Shown in pieces: positions 9,133 through 17,934 of a stretch of 64,000 nucleotides of DNA. The notes beneath the pieces are model-generated. The model saw only the letters and a program-made list of their open reading frames with translations, had not been told where the DNA came from and made no database searches. Numbering within the stretch: position 1 is the stretch's first letter; each line of letters begins with the position of its first letter. The translations under genes and the position numbers were made by a program. Origin of the DNA: Pedobacter suwonensis (lineage in GTDB: Bacteria > Bacteroidota > Bacteroidia > Sphingobacteriales > Sphingobacteriaceae); NCBI RefSeq assembly GCF_900111825.1, contig NZ_FOJM01000006.1, positions 62,001 through 126,000 of the forward strand, given 5' to 3'.

Positions 9133-10251
9133 ATGAATAATTCCCCAAAAATTATCATATCAGGTGGTGGCACCGGCGGGCACATTTTTCCCGCCGTAGC
9201 CATAGCCAATGCGCTAAAACGTATGGTGCCAACCTGTGAAATCTTATTTGTGGGTGCGATAGGCCGAATGGAAATGGAAAAAGTTCCTGCTGCCGGCTAT
9301 AAAATTATAGGATTGGATATTAGTGGCATACAACGCGGCTCGATTATCAAAAACCTGGCGCTTCCGCTAAAGGTTATTGGTAGCGTGCGGAAAGCCCTGC
9401 AGATTATTAATGATTTTAAACCCGATGCAGTAGTAGGCGTTGGTGGTTATGCTTCTGGACCCCTGTTGTATGCATCATCATTAAAAGGAATTCCTTATCT
9501 CATACAGGAACAGAATTCTTACGCGGGGGTAACCAATAAGTGGTTAGGTAAAAAGGCTTCGAAAATCTGTGTCGCTTTTGATGAAATGGACCAGTTTTTT
9601 CCAGCTGACCGGATTTTAAAAACAGGAAATCCTGTCCGTCAGCAAGTGGTTGATATTAAAGGAAAACACCATGCAGGAGCTGAACTATTAAAACTAGACC
9701 CACTAAAAAAGACCATTATGGTTACTGGTGGAAGTTTAGGCGCAGGAACATTAAATAAGGCAATTGAAAAACACTTGCCTGAAATTATTGCACAAGATGT
9801 GCAGGTGATCTGGCAAACCGGTAAGTATTACTATAAAGGGATTATGGAAAGATTGGGCCCCGATTACCACCCAAACGTCCGGATCCTGGAGTTTTTAAAT
9901 AAAATGGATTTGGCTTATGCCGCCGCCGATGTGATCATCAGCCGTGCCGGAGCAGGGACAATAGCAGAACTTTGTTTGATCAAAAAGCCAGTGATTCTGG
10001 TGCCTTCGCCAAATGTTGCTGAAGACCATCAGACCAAAAATGCAATGGCCCTGGTTAAAAATGGAGCTGCAGTACTCATTAACGATCGCTCAGCCGAAGA
10101 TACTCTGGTAAAAGCGGCACTTGAACTTTTAAATAATAAAGAACAAAGCGAACAGCTGGCAGAAAACATAGGAAAAATGGCATTGCCGGAAGCCGACGAA
10201 ATAATTGCGAATGAAGTATTGAAATTGATTAATAAAGATGTGAGAAACTAG
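9133..10251 (+). CDS. murG: UDP-N-acetylglucosamine--MurNAc-pentapeptide-PP-undecaprenol GlcNAc transferase
   Basis: Membrane-associated GT28 glycosyltransferase that makes lipid II from lipid I on the cytoplasmic face. 372 residues with the GGGTGGHIFPA lipid-I/diphosphate loop (11-21), VGVGGYASGP (about 97-106), QEQNSYAG (about 125-132), the second glycine loop VTGGSLGAG (about 197-205) and SRAGAGTIAEL in the UDP-GlcNAc site. Full length for the family. Separated from ftsW by a repeat-filled gap, so an internal promoter there is possible. Confidence 0.97.
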   Translation: MNNSPKIIISGGGTGGHIFPAVAIANALKRMVPTCEILFVGAIGRMEMEKVPAAGYKIIGLDISGIQRGSIIKNLALPLKVIGSVRKALQIINDFKPDAVVGVGGYASGPLLYASSLKGIPYLIQEQNSYAGVTNKWLGKKASKICVAFDEMDQFFPADRILKTGNPVRQQVVDIKGKHHAGAELLKLDPLKKTIMVTGGSLGAGTLNKAIEKHLPEIIAQDVQVIWQTGKYYYKGIMERLGPDYHPNVRILEFLNKMDLAYAAADVIISRAGAGTIAELCLIKKPVILVPSPNVAEDHQTKNAMALVKNGAAVLINDRSAEDTLVKAALELLNNKEQSEQLAENIGKMALPEADEIIANEVLKLINKDVRN

Positions 10252-10318
10252 ATGTTGGATATGAGATCAGACTATTTGTCTAGTGTCTTAAATCTCCCAT
10301 CTCAAATCTAAAAAAATA
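10252..10318. repeat. TCTCAAATCT-type intergenic repeat
   Basis: Short gap before murC with GATATGAGATCAGAC and its rough inverse CATCTCAAATCT (about 10292-10311). The units resemble, in the opposite orientation, the GATTTGAG repeats at 56762-56822. Confidence 0.45.
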
Positions 10319-11674
10319 ATGGAATTAAGTAAAATAAATAGGGTTTTCTTTGTAGGTATCGGTGGTATCGGCATGAGTGCGCTTGCCCGTTATTTTGCTA
10401 AACGCGGACAGGTGGTTTGTGGTTATGATAAAACCCAGACCAAACTTACTGAAACCTTAACGCAGGAAGGGATCTTAATTACCTTTCTTGATGAAATTTC
10501 TGCATTGCCTAATGAATTTTCAGATCATCAGGATGATACCCTTGTTGTGTATACACCAGCAATTCCAAAAGATTCGAAGATTTTAAATCACTTTATAGAA
10601 AGAGGTTTTACACTAAAAAAACGTTCAGAAGTTTTAGGTATCATCAGTAAGGGAATGTTCTGTATTGCTATCGCCGGCACGCATGGTAAAACTACAACTT
10701 CATCTATCGTTGCTCATGTTTTAAAAGATACCGGTTACGATTGTACTGCTTTTTTAGGCGGCATAACCAGTAACTACAATAGTAATGTGCTTTTCGGAAA
10801 AAACAATGTGGTAGTGGTAGAGGCTGATGAGTACGATCGCTCATTTCTCACCCTTCATCCTGACATAGCTGTGGTTACTTCGATGGATGCCGATCATTTG
10901 GATATTTATGGCGATAAAAGCCATCTTGAAGAATCCTTTCGCTTGTTTGCTGGCCAGCTGAAAGCAGAAGGTACACTTTATGCGCATGAAGGATTGCCGC
11001 TGGAGGAAAGCATCAGCTATGCAGCAAGTTCAACGGCAGTAGAAAAGGCAGAAAATCTAAGGGTAGAAGGTTCGAAATTTCTTTTTGATTATACCGGTGG
11101 TGCCCAAAGCATAAACGATATCAGTTTAATGCTTCCAGGTAAGCACAATGTAGAAAATACAACGGTTGCTATTGCCATTGCCTTACAGTTGGGCATTGAT
11201 GCTGAAAAGATAAAACAGGCTGTTGCAAATTTTAAGGGTGTTAAACGCCGCTTTGAATACATTGTAAATAATAGTAATCAGATTTATATTGATGATTATG
11301 CACATCATCCCGAAGAACTTAGGGCTTGTTTTGATGCGGTAAGGCAATTATATCCTGATAAAAAGCTAACCGTAATTTTCCAGCCGCACCTGTTCACCAG
11401 GACACGGGATTTTGCAGATGAATTTGCAAAAGTTTTGAGTACTGCTGATGAACTGATGCTATTGGAAATTTACCCCGCAAGAGAATTACCAATTGAAGGG
11501 ATAAATGCACAGTTTTTACTGGATAAAATCACGCTGGCAGATAAACAGGTATGCGGAAAAGATTTTGTAGTCCAGTATGTTAGGGATACAAAACCTGAAT
11601 TAATTTTGACAGTAGGTGCGGGAGACATAGACACTATTATCGAACCCCTAAAAAATACTTTGAACAATGCTTAA
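10319..11674 (+). CDS. murC: UDP-N-acetylmuramate--L-alanine ligase
   Basis: First Mur ligase of the stem-peptide pathway, joining L-Ala to UDP-MurNAc with ATP. 451 residues: N-terminal nucleotide-sugar loop GIGGIGMSALA (about 13-23), P-loop GTHGKTT (120-126), EADEYDRSF, MDADHLDIYG and the C-terminal DDYAHHPEE motif typical of MurC. It overlaps the next gene by 8 bases, so translation is coupled. Confidence 0.97.
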   Translation: MELSKINRVFFVGIGGIGMSALARYFAKRGQVVCGYDKTQTKLTETLTQEGILITFLDEISALPNEFSDHQDDTLVVYTPAIPKDSKILNHFIERGFTLKKRSEVLGIISKGMFCIAIAGTHGKTTTSSIVAHVLKDTGYDCTAFLGGITSNYNSNVLFGKNNVVVVEADEYDRSFLTLHPDIAVVTSMDADHLDIYGDKSHLEESFRLFAGQLKAEGTLYAHEGLPLEESISYAASSTAVEKAENLRVEGSKFLFDYTGGAQSINDISLMLPGKHNVENTTVAIAIALQLGIDAEKIKQAVANFKGVKRRFEYIVNNSNQIYIDDYAHHPEELRACFDAVRQLYPDKKLTVIFQPHLFTRTRDFADEFAKVLSTADELMLLEIYPARELPIEGINAQFLLDKITLADKQVCGKDFVVQYVRDTKPELILTVGAGDIDTIIEPLKNTLNNA

Positions 11675-12872
11675 ACGGATAAACTGGAGCACAATTTTTA
11701 CTGGCTTTGCCTGGCTGATCAGCCTGGCAGGGGTGGTGGTGCTTTTGAGTTTTATCAATGTGAAGAAACAGACGGTTAAATGCAAAGATGTTAAGATTCT
11801 GATTCCCGGAGCAGATAATTTCATTGAACGTGAAGAGATTGATGCGATTTTGAAAGAAGATCAGGGTGTGCTGTTAGGCCGTAACCTCGAAAACATCAAC
11901 ATTCATAATATCGAAAAAAAACTGCAGTCTAACCCTTACATTGGTTTTGCGAAAGTATATGTAGATATGGATGGGGTATTGCATATTGAAGTAAAACAGC
12001 GTCAGCCTATCCTTCGCATATTGAACGAAAACGGGCAGGATTTTTACATTGATAACGACGGACTGAAAATGCCTATTTCATCAAACTTTACTGCGAATGT
12101 GCTGGTCGCAACAGGACATATTACCGAAATTTTTGGGAGTAGGGTAGATACATTGCGTACACAACTGGCAAGAGATTTATATAAAACTGCGCAGTTTATT
12201 AAAAAAGATACGCTCTGGGATTCGCAGATTGAGCAGATTGTAGTTGATCAAAAAAACGATATCGAACTGATACCAAGAGTAGGCAATCAGCGGATTATTC
12301 TTGGCAATGCCGATTCGCTTGAAAAGAAAATGACAAACCTGCTGTTGTTTTATAAAAAGGCAATGCCCCAGGTAGGATGGGACACTTATCGGACCATTAA
12401 CATCAAGTATACCAACCAGATTGTTTGCGAAAGAAGAGATTCGACAGAATTGGCAAAAAAAGCTAAAACAATTTCTGCAGCAGATAGTTTGAGGATACAA
12501 CGAAGTGTAACCGACTCATTAATCAGAAGTACAATTGTTGCCGCTATGGATGATCGTCCGGAGGCCGATGAACCGAAAAAAACAGAAGTTCGAAAGGTTG
12601 AACCAAAAAAGGTTGTAGAAAAAAAAACTGAGCCTAAAAAAGCAGAGCCGAAAAAAACAACTCCGGTTAAAACAGCATCGACAAAGCCAGTGGTTACTTC
12701 AGCCACAAAACCAAAGGATACGAAATCTGCAGATAAAAAAGAAAAACCGAAGCAAACGGTAACAACATTACCAAAGCCGGCAAAATCCGCGGCTCAATTG
12801 AAAAAAGAAATAGAAGCAAGAGAGAAAGAAATCAAAGCCCTAGAAAAACAGTATAAAACTCAGCAAAATTAA
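11667..12872 (+). CDS. ftsQ: Cell division protein FtsQ
   Basis: Bitopic division protein with a POTRA-type periplasmic domain, part of the FtsQLB complex. 401 residues: one transmembrane helix (about 9-27), a POTRA-like domain with ADNFIEREEIDAIL (about 48-62) and an FtsQ domain to about 255. The last 130 residues are an unusual Lys/Pro/Glu/Thr-rich tail with many EPKK-like repeats, ending in a short coiled coil (KEIEAREKEIKALEKQ). The family call is supported by topology and by the murC-ftsQ-ftsA order. The tail is low-complexity and probably disordered. Confidence 0.92.
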   Translation: MLKRINWSTIFTGFAWLISLAGVVVLLSFINVKKQTVKCKDVKILIPGADNFIEREEIDAILKEDQGVLLGRNLENINIHNIEKKLQSNPYIGFAKVYVDMDGVLHIEVKQRQPILRILNENGQDFYIDNDGLKMPISSNFTANVLVATGHITEIFGSRVDTLRTQLARDLYKTAQFIKKDTLWDSQIEQIVVDQKNDIELIPRVGNQRIILGNADSLEKKMTNLLLFYKKAMPQVGWDTYRTINIKYTNQIVCERRDSTELAKKAKTISAADSLRIQRSVTDSLIRSTIVAAMDDRPEADEPKKTEVRKVEPKKVVEKKTEPKKAEPKKTTPVKTASTKPVVTSATKPKDTKSADKKEKPKQTVTTLPKPAKSAAQLKKEIEAREKEIKALEKQYKTQQN

Positions 12873-12876
12873 CAAT

Positions 12877-14235
12877 ATGGACAAGGCAAAATTTACCAGT
12901 CAGTCGCCAATTGTAGTAGGATTGGATATCGGTACTACAAAAATTTGTGTTATCGTTGGCCGTAGAACGCAGCACGGTAAGATAGAAATTTTAGGAATAG
13001 GCAAGGCAGAATCGGCGGGGGTAACGCGTGGGGTGGTTTCTAACATTCAAAAAACAGTACAGGGAATTACTCAGGCTGTTGAAGTGGCAAGCGGACAATC
13101 CAATGTAGAGATACAGGTGGTAAATGTGGGTATTGCTGGTCAGCACATTAAAAGCTTACAGCATAGAGGTATTTTAACAAGAAGAGAACTAAACAATGAA
13201 ATCGGTAAAAAGGATATCGATAAGTTGATTGATGATATGTTTAAGCTGGTAATGCCTCCGGGTGAGGAGATCATTCATGTATTGCCGCAGGAATTTACCA
13301 TTGATAACGAGCCGGGAATCAAAGATCCGATCGGTATGGCGGGAGTTCGTCTTGAAGCTAACTTCCATATTATTTCTGGTCAGGTTACGGCCGTAAAAAA
13401 TATCATCAAATGTGTAAATAATGCAGGATTGCAAACCCAGGATTTAATTCTTGAGCCATTGGCTTCATCTGAATCGGTGTTGAGCGAGGAAGAAAAAGAA
13501 GCTGGTATTGCATTGGTTGATATTGGTGGTGGTACTACGGATATTGCTATTTTTCACGAAGGTATTATCCGCCACACCGCGGTTATCCCTTTTGGTGGTA
13601 ACAGTGTTACCGAAGATATTAGAGAAGGTTGTTCTGTAATGCGTAATCAGGCTGAGTTGCTTAAAACGCGTTTTGGTTCGGCATTGGCTGAAGAGAATAA
13701 AGAGAACGAAATTATCTGCGTACCAGGTTTACGTGGCCGCGAACCAAAAGAAATTTCGGTTAAAAACCTGGCCTACGTTATCCAGGCACGTATGGAAGAA
13801 ATTATAGAACACGTATACTACGAGATCAAGTCTTCAGGATATGAGAAAAAACTGATTGGTGGTATTGTGATTACCGGTGGTGGTGCTTTACTAAAACATT
13901 TATCTCAGGCTGTTGAATATGTAACGGGTTTAGATTGCCGTATCGGTTACCCGAACGAGCATTTATCTAAATATGAGGATATGCCTAAAGCCATTTACGA
14001 TGATCTGAAAAGTCCGATGTATGCAACAAGTGTAGGTTTGCTGATCAAAGGAATTCAGAAAGCTGAAGAACTGATGGAAGAAATGAAACAGCCGGGTGTT
14101 TTTGTAGAAAAGCCAAAAACTGCCAAAGAAAAAGAAAAACGTGGACCAGGATTGTTTGATAAATTACTGGCGAAAACAAGGACTTTCATTCAGGATGATA
14201 TGAATGTGAGCGATGAAGATTACCTGAAAAGCTAA
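12877..14235 (+). CDS. ftsA: Cell division protein FtsA (actin-like FtsZ membrane tether)
   Basis: Actin-fold ATPase that anchors FtsZ filaments to the membrane. 452 residues with phosphate-1 loop VGLDIGTTKICV (13-24), SHS2/1C subdomain (about 85-165), phosphate-2 loop ALVDIGGGTTDIAIF (about 209-223), adenosine motif VITGGGALLKHL (about 330) and a C-terminal tail with basic/hydrophobic residues (FDKLLAKTRTFI, about 428-440) suited to an amphipathic membrane-targeting helix. It starts 4 bases after ftsQ. Confidence 0.97.
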   Translation: MDKAKFTSQSPIVVGLDIGTTKICVIVGRRTQHGKIEILGIGKAESAGVTRGVVSNIQKTVQGITQAVEVASGQSNVEIQVVNVGIAGQHIKSLQHRGILTRRELNNEIGKKDIDKLIDDMFKLVMPPGEEIIHVLPQEFTIDNEPGIKDPIGMAGVRLEANFHIISGQVTAVKNIIKCVNNAGLQTQDLILEPLASSESVLSEEEKEAGIALVDIGGGTTDIAIFHEGIIRHTAVIPFGGNSVTEDIREGCSVMRNQAELLKTRFGSALAEENKENEIICVPGLRGREPKEISVKNLAYVIQARMEEIIEHVYYEIKSSGYEKKLIGGIVITGGGALLKHLSQAVEYVTGLDCRIGYPNEHLSKYEDMPKAIYDDLKSPMYATSVGLLIKGIQKAEELMEEMKQPGVFVEKPKTAKEKEKRGPGLFDKLLAKTRTFIQDDMNVSDEDYLKS

Positions 14236-14238
14236 TTA

Positions 14239-14307
14239 TTTTTCAACAAAAGAAGAGTTTTCCACATTCTTAACACTTGTGGAAAACGTCTGTTGAAAAA
14301 GTGTTAA
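14239..14307. repeat. Bipartite inverted repeat upstream of ftsZ
   Basis: Two nested perfect 10-bp inverted repeats lie in the ftsA-ftsZ gap. The outer arms are TTTTTCAACA (14239-14248) and TGTTGAAAAA (14291-14300); the inner arms are GTTTTCCACA (14257-14266) and TGTGGAAAAC (14278-14287) with an 11-base loop. A further 7-bp pair, TTAACAC (14270-14276) and GTGTTAA (14301-14307), can form. The inner arms each hold TTTTCCACA, one base away from the DnaA-box consensus TTATCCACA. Confidence 0.75.
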
Positions 14308-14365
14308 TATTACATGGAGTAATGAACAGAATTTAAAAATTTTTAAACAACTGATTCATAAAGAT

Positions 14366-15997
14366 ATGCAGTTCGAAATGTTAAAAGATAAATCTTCAAT
14401 CATCAAGGTTATTGGTGTTGGAGGTGGTGGCGGCAACGCAGTGAACCATATGTACCTGTCTGGTATTACTGGTGTAGATTTTATTATTTGTAATACCGAT
14501 GCCCAGGCGCTCGAATCCAGCCCTATACCTAATAAGGTGCAATTGGGTGCTAGCTTAACCGAAGGAATGGGAGCTGGTTCTATTCCTGAAGTTGGTAAAA
14601 ATTCAGCTATAGAAAATATAGATGATATCAAAGCCATGTTAGGCAATACCACCAAAATGCTTTTCATTACAGCCGGAATGGGCGGTGGTACCGGAACAGG
14701 CGCTTCACCAATCATTGCGAAAGCAGCAAAAGAACTTGACATTTTAACTGTTGCCATCATTACTACACCATTTTCTTTCGAAGGAAAAAGACGTAGATTG
14801 CAAGCCGATGAGGGAATGGAAGAGTTGAAAAAATATGTAGATTCTTACCTGGTCATCTCTAACGACCGCTTGCGTGAAATATTTGGAAACTTAACCCTGG
14901 GTTCTGCCTTTGGCCAAGCCGATGATATTTTAACAACAGCTGCAAAAGGCATCGCAGAAATTATTACGGTTCCGGGATATATCAACGTGGATTTTAAAGA
15001 TGTGCGTACCGTAATGAAAGATAGCGGTGTGGCCATCATGGGTAGTTTTGCCGCTGAGGGTGATGACCGTGCATTACAGGCTGTAGAAGGTGCTTTGGCT
15101 TCTCCATTGTTAAAAGATAATGAAATTGAAGGGGCCCGTTATATTTTATTGAACATCAGTTCTGGTTTGCGTGAGGTAACGATGGATGAGGTTTCGATCA
15201 TTACCGATTATATTCAGGAAAAAGCCGGTTTATCAGCAGATTTAATTTGGGGTAACTGTACAGATGAATCTTTAGGTGATAAACTTTCTGTAACCATTAT
15301 TGCAACAGGTTTCCAAACATCTGAAGAACGCGTAAAAGAAGAAAAAAATAAAAAGAAAATATCACTTTTAACACCAGAAGAAGCACCGCTTATTCGCCCT
15401 GTTGAGCCGGTAAACTCGTTCATCCAGCCTAAAGCAGCGCCATCTTATGAGCCTGTTTTAAAAACCAGGGAAGAAGTTTCGCAGGCAGATCTTTTTGGCG
15501 GTATGTTCAGCAAATCTGAGCCTCAAAAAGTTCAGGAGCCGGAAAATCATATTGTTCGCCATACTTTAATTGAAGAAGAGCCCCAGGTAGAAGAAGCGAA
15601 AGAGACCGGGTTTGAGTTCGAGGTTAAATTGGCTGAAACCAATTTTGTGTTTGAAACACCAGTAGCAAAAGCAGCTCCCATGCCACAGCCTGAACCGGAA
15701 ATCGAAATGCCGGTTGTTGGCGTAGACGATGACAAGAATGATGAGTCAATGGAAGAGCAATTGAGAAAATCTAAAGAACGTATTTTACGTCTTAAAGATC
15801 TGAGCATGAAATTGCGTACAACAAATGGTTTACAGGAGCTTGAAAACGAACCAGCCTATAAACGCAAACAAATGCAATTACAGCAGGTTCAGCATTCTTC
15901 TGAATCACAGGTAAGCAGGTTTACATTAAGCAACGATCAGGATGGTGGTACAGAGATCAGACCAAATAATTCTTTTCTGCACGATAACGTTGATTAA
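14366..15997 (+). CDS. ftsZ: Cell division protein FtsZ (tubulin-like GTPase)
   Basis: GTPase that forms the cytokinetic Z-ring. 543 residues: N-terminal GTPase domain with GVGGGGGNAVNHM (about 18-30), tubulin signature GGGTGTGA (106-113) and T7 loop NVDFKDVRTVM (about 207-217); the C-terminal tubulin domain ends near residue 325. It is followed by an acidic, Glu/Pro-rich linker of about 150 residues, a segment EPAYKRKQMQL (about 494-504) and a tail ending SFLHDNVD, which I recall as typical for Bacteroidota FtsZ. It lacks the proteobacterial DIPxFLR peptide. A palindrome upstream and a terminator downstream bound it. Confidence 0.98.
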   Translation: MQFEMLKDKSSIIKVIGVGGGGGNAVNHMYLSGITGVDFIICNTDAQALESSPIPNKVQLGASLTEGMGAGSIPEVGKNSAIENIDDIKAMLGNTTKMLFITAGMGGGTGTGASPIIAKAAKELDILTVAIITTPFSFEGKRRRLQADEGMEELKKYVDSYLVISNDRLREIFGNLTLGSAFGQADDILTTAAKGIAEIITVPGYINVDFKDVRTVMKDSGVAIMGSFAAEGDDRALQAVEGALASPLLKDNEIEGARYILLNISSGLREVTMDEVSIITDYIQEKAGLSADLIWGNCTDESLGDKLSVTIIATGFQTSEERVKEEKNKKKISLLTPEEAPLIRPVEPVNSFIQPKAAPSYEPVLKTREEVSQADLFGGMFSKSEPQKVQEPENHIVRHTLIEEEPQVEEAKETGFEFEVKLAETNFVFETPVAKAAPMPQPEPEIEMPVVGVDDDKNDESMEEQLRKSKERILRLKDLSMKLRTTNGLQELENEPAYKRKQMQLQQVQHSSESQVSRFTLSNDQDGGTEIRPNNSFLHDNVD

Positions 15998-16018
15998 AAC
16001 CAACCAAATATAATTTAA

Positions 16019-16046
16019 AGCCCCGTTGTAACATCGGGGCTTTTTT
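16019..16046 (+). terminator. Rho-independent terminator of the dcw cluster
   Basis: Stem AGCCCCG (16019-16025) / CGGGGCT (16035-16041), 9-base loop, followed by a T-run. It lies 22 bases after the ftsZ stop. Confidence 0.9.
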
Positions 16047-16162
16047 GGCATACTATTGGAGCATAAAAACAGGTCTTAATTAGTGCCTAAAAGTTCGCTA
16101 AGTTGATTTTAAGACTAATAAAGCTTAAATTCGCAAAATTTATATTAAAAACAGGTAATACA

Positions 16163-17404
16163 TTGGATATATTTGATAAAATCGCAAAGCACATGGGGCC
16201 ACTTGGCCAACACCAGAAATGGTCTCATGGGTATTTCTCGTTTCCAAAATTAGAGGGAGAAATTGCACCTCACATGCAATTTAAAGGAAAAGAGCATTTG
16301 GTTTGGAGCTTAAATAATTATTTAGGCTTAGCCAATCACCCGGAAGTTCGAAAAGCAGATGAAGAAGCTGCAGCTCAATATGGTATGGCTTACCCTATGG
16401 GCGCCCGTATGATGAGTGGAAATTCTAAATTCCACGAGCAGTTGGAGCAGGAACTAGCCGCCTTTGTTGGTAAGCCAGATGCATTTTTATTAAATTATGG
16501 TTATCAGGGAATGGTATCAATTATTGATACCCTGGTTGATCGTAATGATGTAATTGTTTACGACGCTGAATCGCATGCCTGTATTATTGACGGTCTTCGT
16601 TTGCATATGGGTAAAAGATTTGTTTATAAGCACAATGATATTGACAGTGCACGTAAACAATTAGAGCGTGCTACCAAATTAACGAAAGAATCTGGCGGTG
16701 GTATTCTTTTAATTACTGAAGGTGTTTTCGGAATGAGCGGGGCTCAGGGTAAATTAAAAGAGATCGTTGACCTTAAAAATGATTTTGAATTCCGTATCCT
16801 GGTTGATGATGCACATGGTTTTGGTACCATGGGTAAAACTGGTGCAGGTACACATGAGGCACAAGATTGCATTGATGGCATAGATGTTTACTTTGGTACA
16901 TTTGCTAAATCCATGGCAGGTATCGGTGCTTTTGTAGCTTCAACAGAAGAAATTACCAATTTCTTAAGGTACAATATGCGTTCGCAAACTTTTGCGAAAG
17001 CCTTACCTATGCCAATGGTAATTGGATTATTAAAACGTTTAGAGTTATTGAAAAGCAAACCAGAACTTAAAGATAAGTTATGGGAAATTGCTACGACTTT
17101 ACAAAAAGGGCTTCGTGAACGTGGTTTTGATTTAGGAGTGACCAATTCTGTTGTGACACCGGTTTTCTTAAAGGGTGAATTATCTGATGCTACAGCGATT
17201 ACCTTCGATTTACGTGAAAATTATAGTATATTCTGTTCAATCGTAGTGTACCCGGTTATTCCTAAAGGAATGATCGAGTTACGTTTAATTCCAACAGCTG
17301 TACATACACTGGAAGATGTTCAACGTACACTAGACGCTTTCAGCGAGGTTGCTGAAAAGTTAGAAAACGGTTATTATAAAGAGAATCTTTTCGCTACTGC
17401 TTAA
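16163..17404 (+). CDS. PLP-dependent alpha-oxoamine synthase (Spt/KBL/BioF family)
   Basis: Family of enzymes condensing an amino acid with an acyl-CoA with decarboxylation. 413 residues: SLNNYLGLANHP, GARMMSGNSKFHEQLE, YDAESHACIIDGLRL, DDAHGFGTMGKTGAG and the cofactor Lys in TFAKSMAG (Lys249). The start is taken at TTG 16163, which gives the LDIFDKI N-terminus I recall for Bacteroidota homologues; another TTG lies in frame at 16103 and no suitable ATG exists. The likely product is a sphingoid or sulfonolipid (capnine-like) base rather than biotin precursor, since no bio or tdh gene is nearby, but substrate cannot be read from sequence. Confidence 0.85.
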   Translation: MDIFDKIAKHMGPLGQHQKWSHGYFSFPKLEGEIAPHMQFKGKEHLVWSLNNYLGLANHPEVRKADEEAAAQYGMAYPMGARMMSGNSKFHEQLEQELAAFVGKPDAFLLNYGYQGMVSIIDTLVDRNDVIVYDAESHACIIDGLRLHMGKRFVYKHNDIDSARKQLERATKLTKESGGGILLITEGVFGMSGAQGKLKEIVDLKNDFEFRILVDDAHGFGTMGKTGAGTHEAQDCIDGIDVYFGTFAKSMAGIGAFVASTEEITNFLRYNMRSQTFAKALPMPMVIGLLKRLELLKSKPELKDKLWEIATTLQKGLRERGFDLGVTNSVVTPVFLKGELSDATAITFDLRENYSIFCSIVVYPVIPKGMIELRLIPTAVHTLEDVQRTLDAFSEVAEKLENGYYKENLFATA

Positions 17405-17422
17405 AATCAATAGAAATTTTAC

Positions 17423-17457
17423 AAAGCCCTTTAAACATGTTTTAAAGGGCTTTTTTT
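17423..17457 (+). terminator. Rho-independent terminator
   Basis: Perfect 13-bp stem AAAGCCCTTTAAA (17423-17435) / TTTAAAGGGCTTT (17441-17453) with a 5-base loop, ending in seven T. It follows the oxoamine synthase stop by 18 bases. Confidence 0.92.
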
Positions 17458-17658
17458 ATGTGTTTTTTTGTAATTGTTTGTTTATCAGCTATTTGTTTGT
17501 TTTGTTGTCAAATTCGGTGTTTATAAACCTACCAATTGTGGAAAAAAACGATTTAGGGGGGCATCTTTTTATTCTTCTAAAATTTTTTTATTTCGTTAAA
17601 CCCTTTAAATTAGATAATTAAATCTAAAACTTTAAAAAAACATAGGAGTAATCAAAAA

Positions 17659-17835
17659 ATGAAAAAATTCGAAGAGGTAAAAAGTTTAGTGGCGGCTTTA
17701 GAAGCTGATGCAGACAAATTTTATAACAAGGGCAATAGCGCAGCAGGAACCCGTGTACGTAAGGGGATGCAGGATCTTAAAAACTTAGCTCAGGCCATCC
17801 GTTTAGAAGTTCAGGAAACCAAAAACAAAGCGTAA
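17659..17835 (+). CDS. Small histone-H1-like (Hc1-type) DNA-binding protein
   Basis: 58 residues: MKKFEEVKSLVAALEADADK, then FYNKGNSAAGTRVRKGMQDL, then KNLAQAIRLEVQETKNKA. It matches the short proteins annotated as histone H1/Hc1-like in Bacteroidota, as I recall them. It is predicted all-helical with a basic GTRVRKGMQDLK core, and likely abundant and nucleoid-associated. Its ATG has an AGGAG motif (17644-17648) in front, and it stands alone between two terminated units, so it should have its own promoter in the AT-rich 200 bases upstream, which include TTAGAT-N6-ATCTAA. Confidence 0.85.
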   Translation: MKKFEEVKSLVAALEADADKFYNKGNSAAGTRVRKGMQDLKNLAQAIRLEVQETKNKA

Positions 17836-17934
17836 TCGATTTTAAAATAGATATTATTCCAGGTGGCCTCTTTATGTGAAGAGGCCATTGTTTTTAATAG
17901 ACAAAATGATCATCCCGATTCCCTTATCCTTACC

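Noticed and set aside
14257..14287. Replication-origin reading of the TTTTCCACA pair before ftsZ
   Set aside because: Only two imperfect boxes, no AT-rich unwinding stretch or dnaA/dnaN neighbours; kept only as a possible regulatory site.
14356..14760. 134-codon frame antisense to ftsZ (and similar long antisense frames at 12386-12706, 29447-29938, 39598-39996 and 40039-40521)
   Set aside because: They lie wholly inside genes with clear family motifs and their composition is what the codon bias of the sense strand produces.
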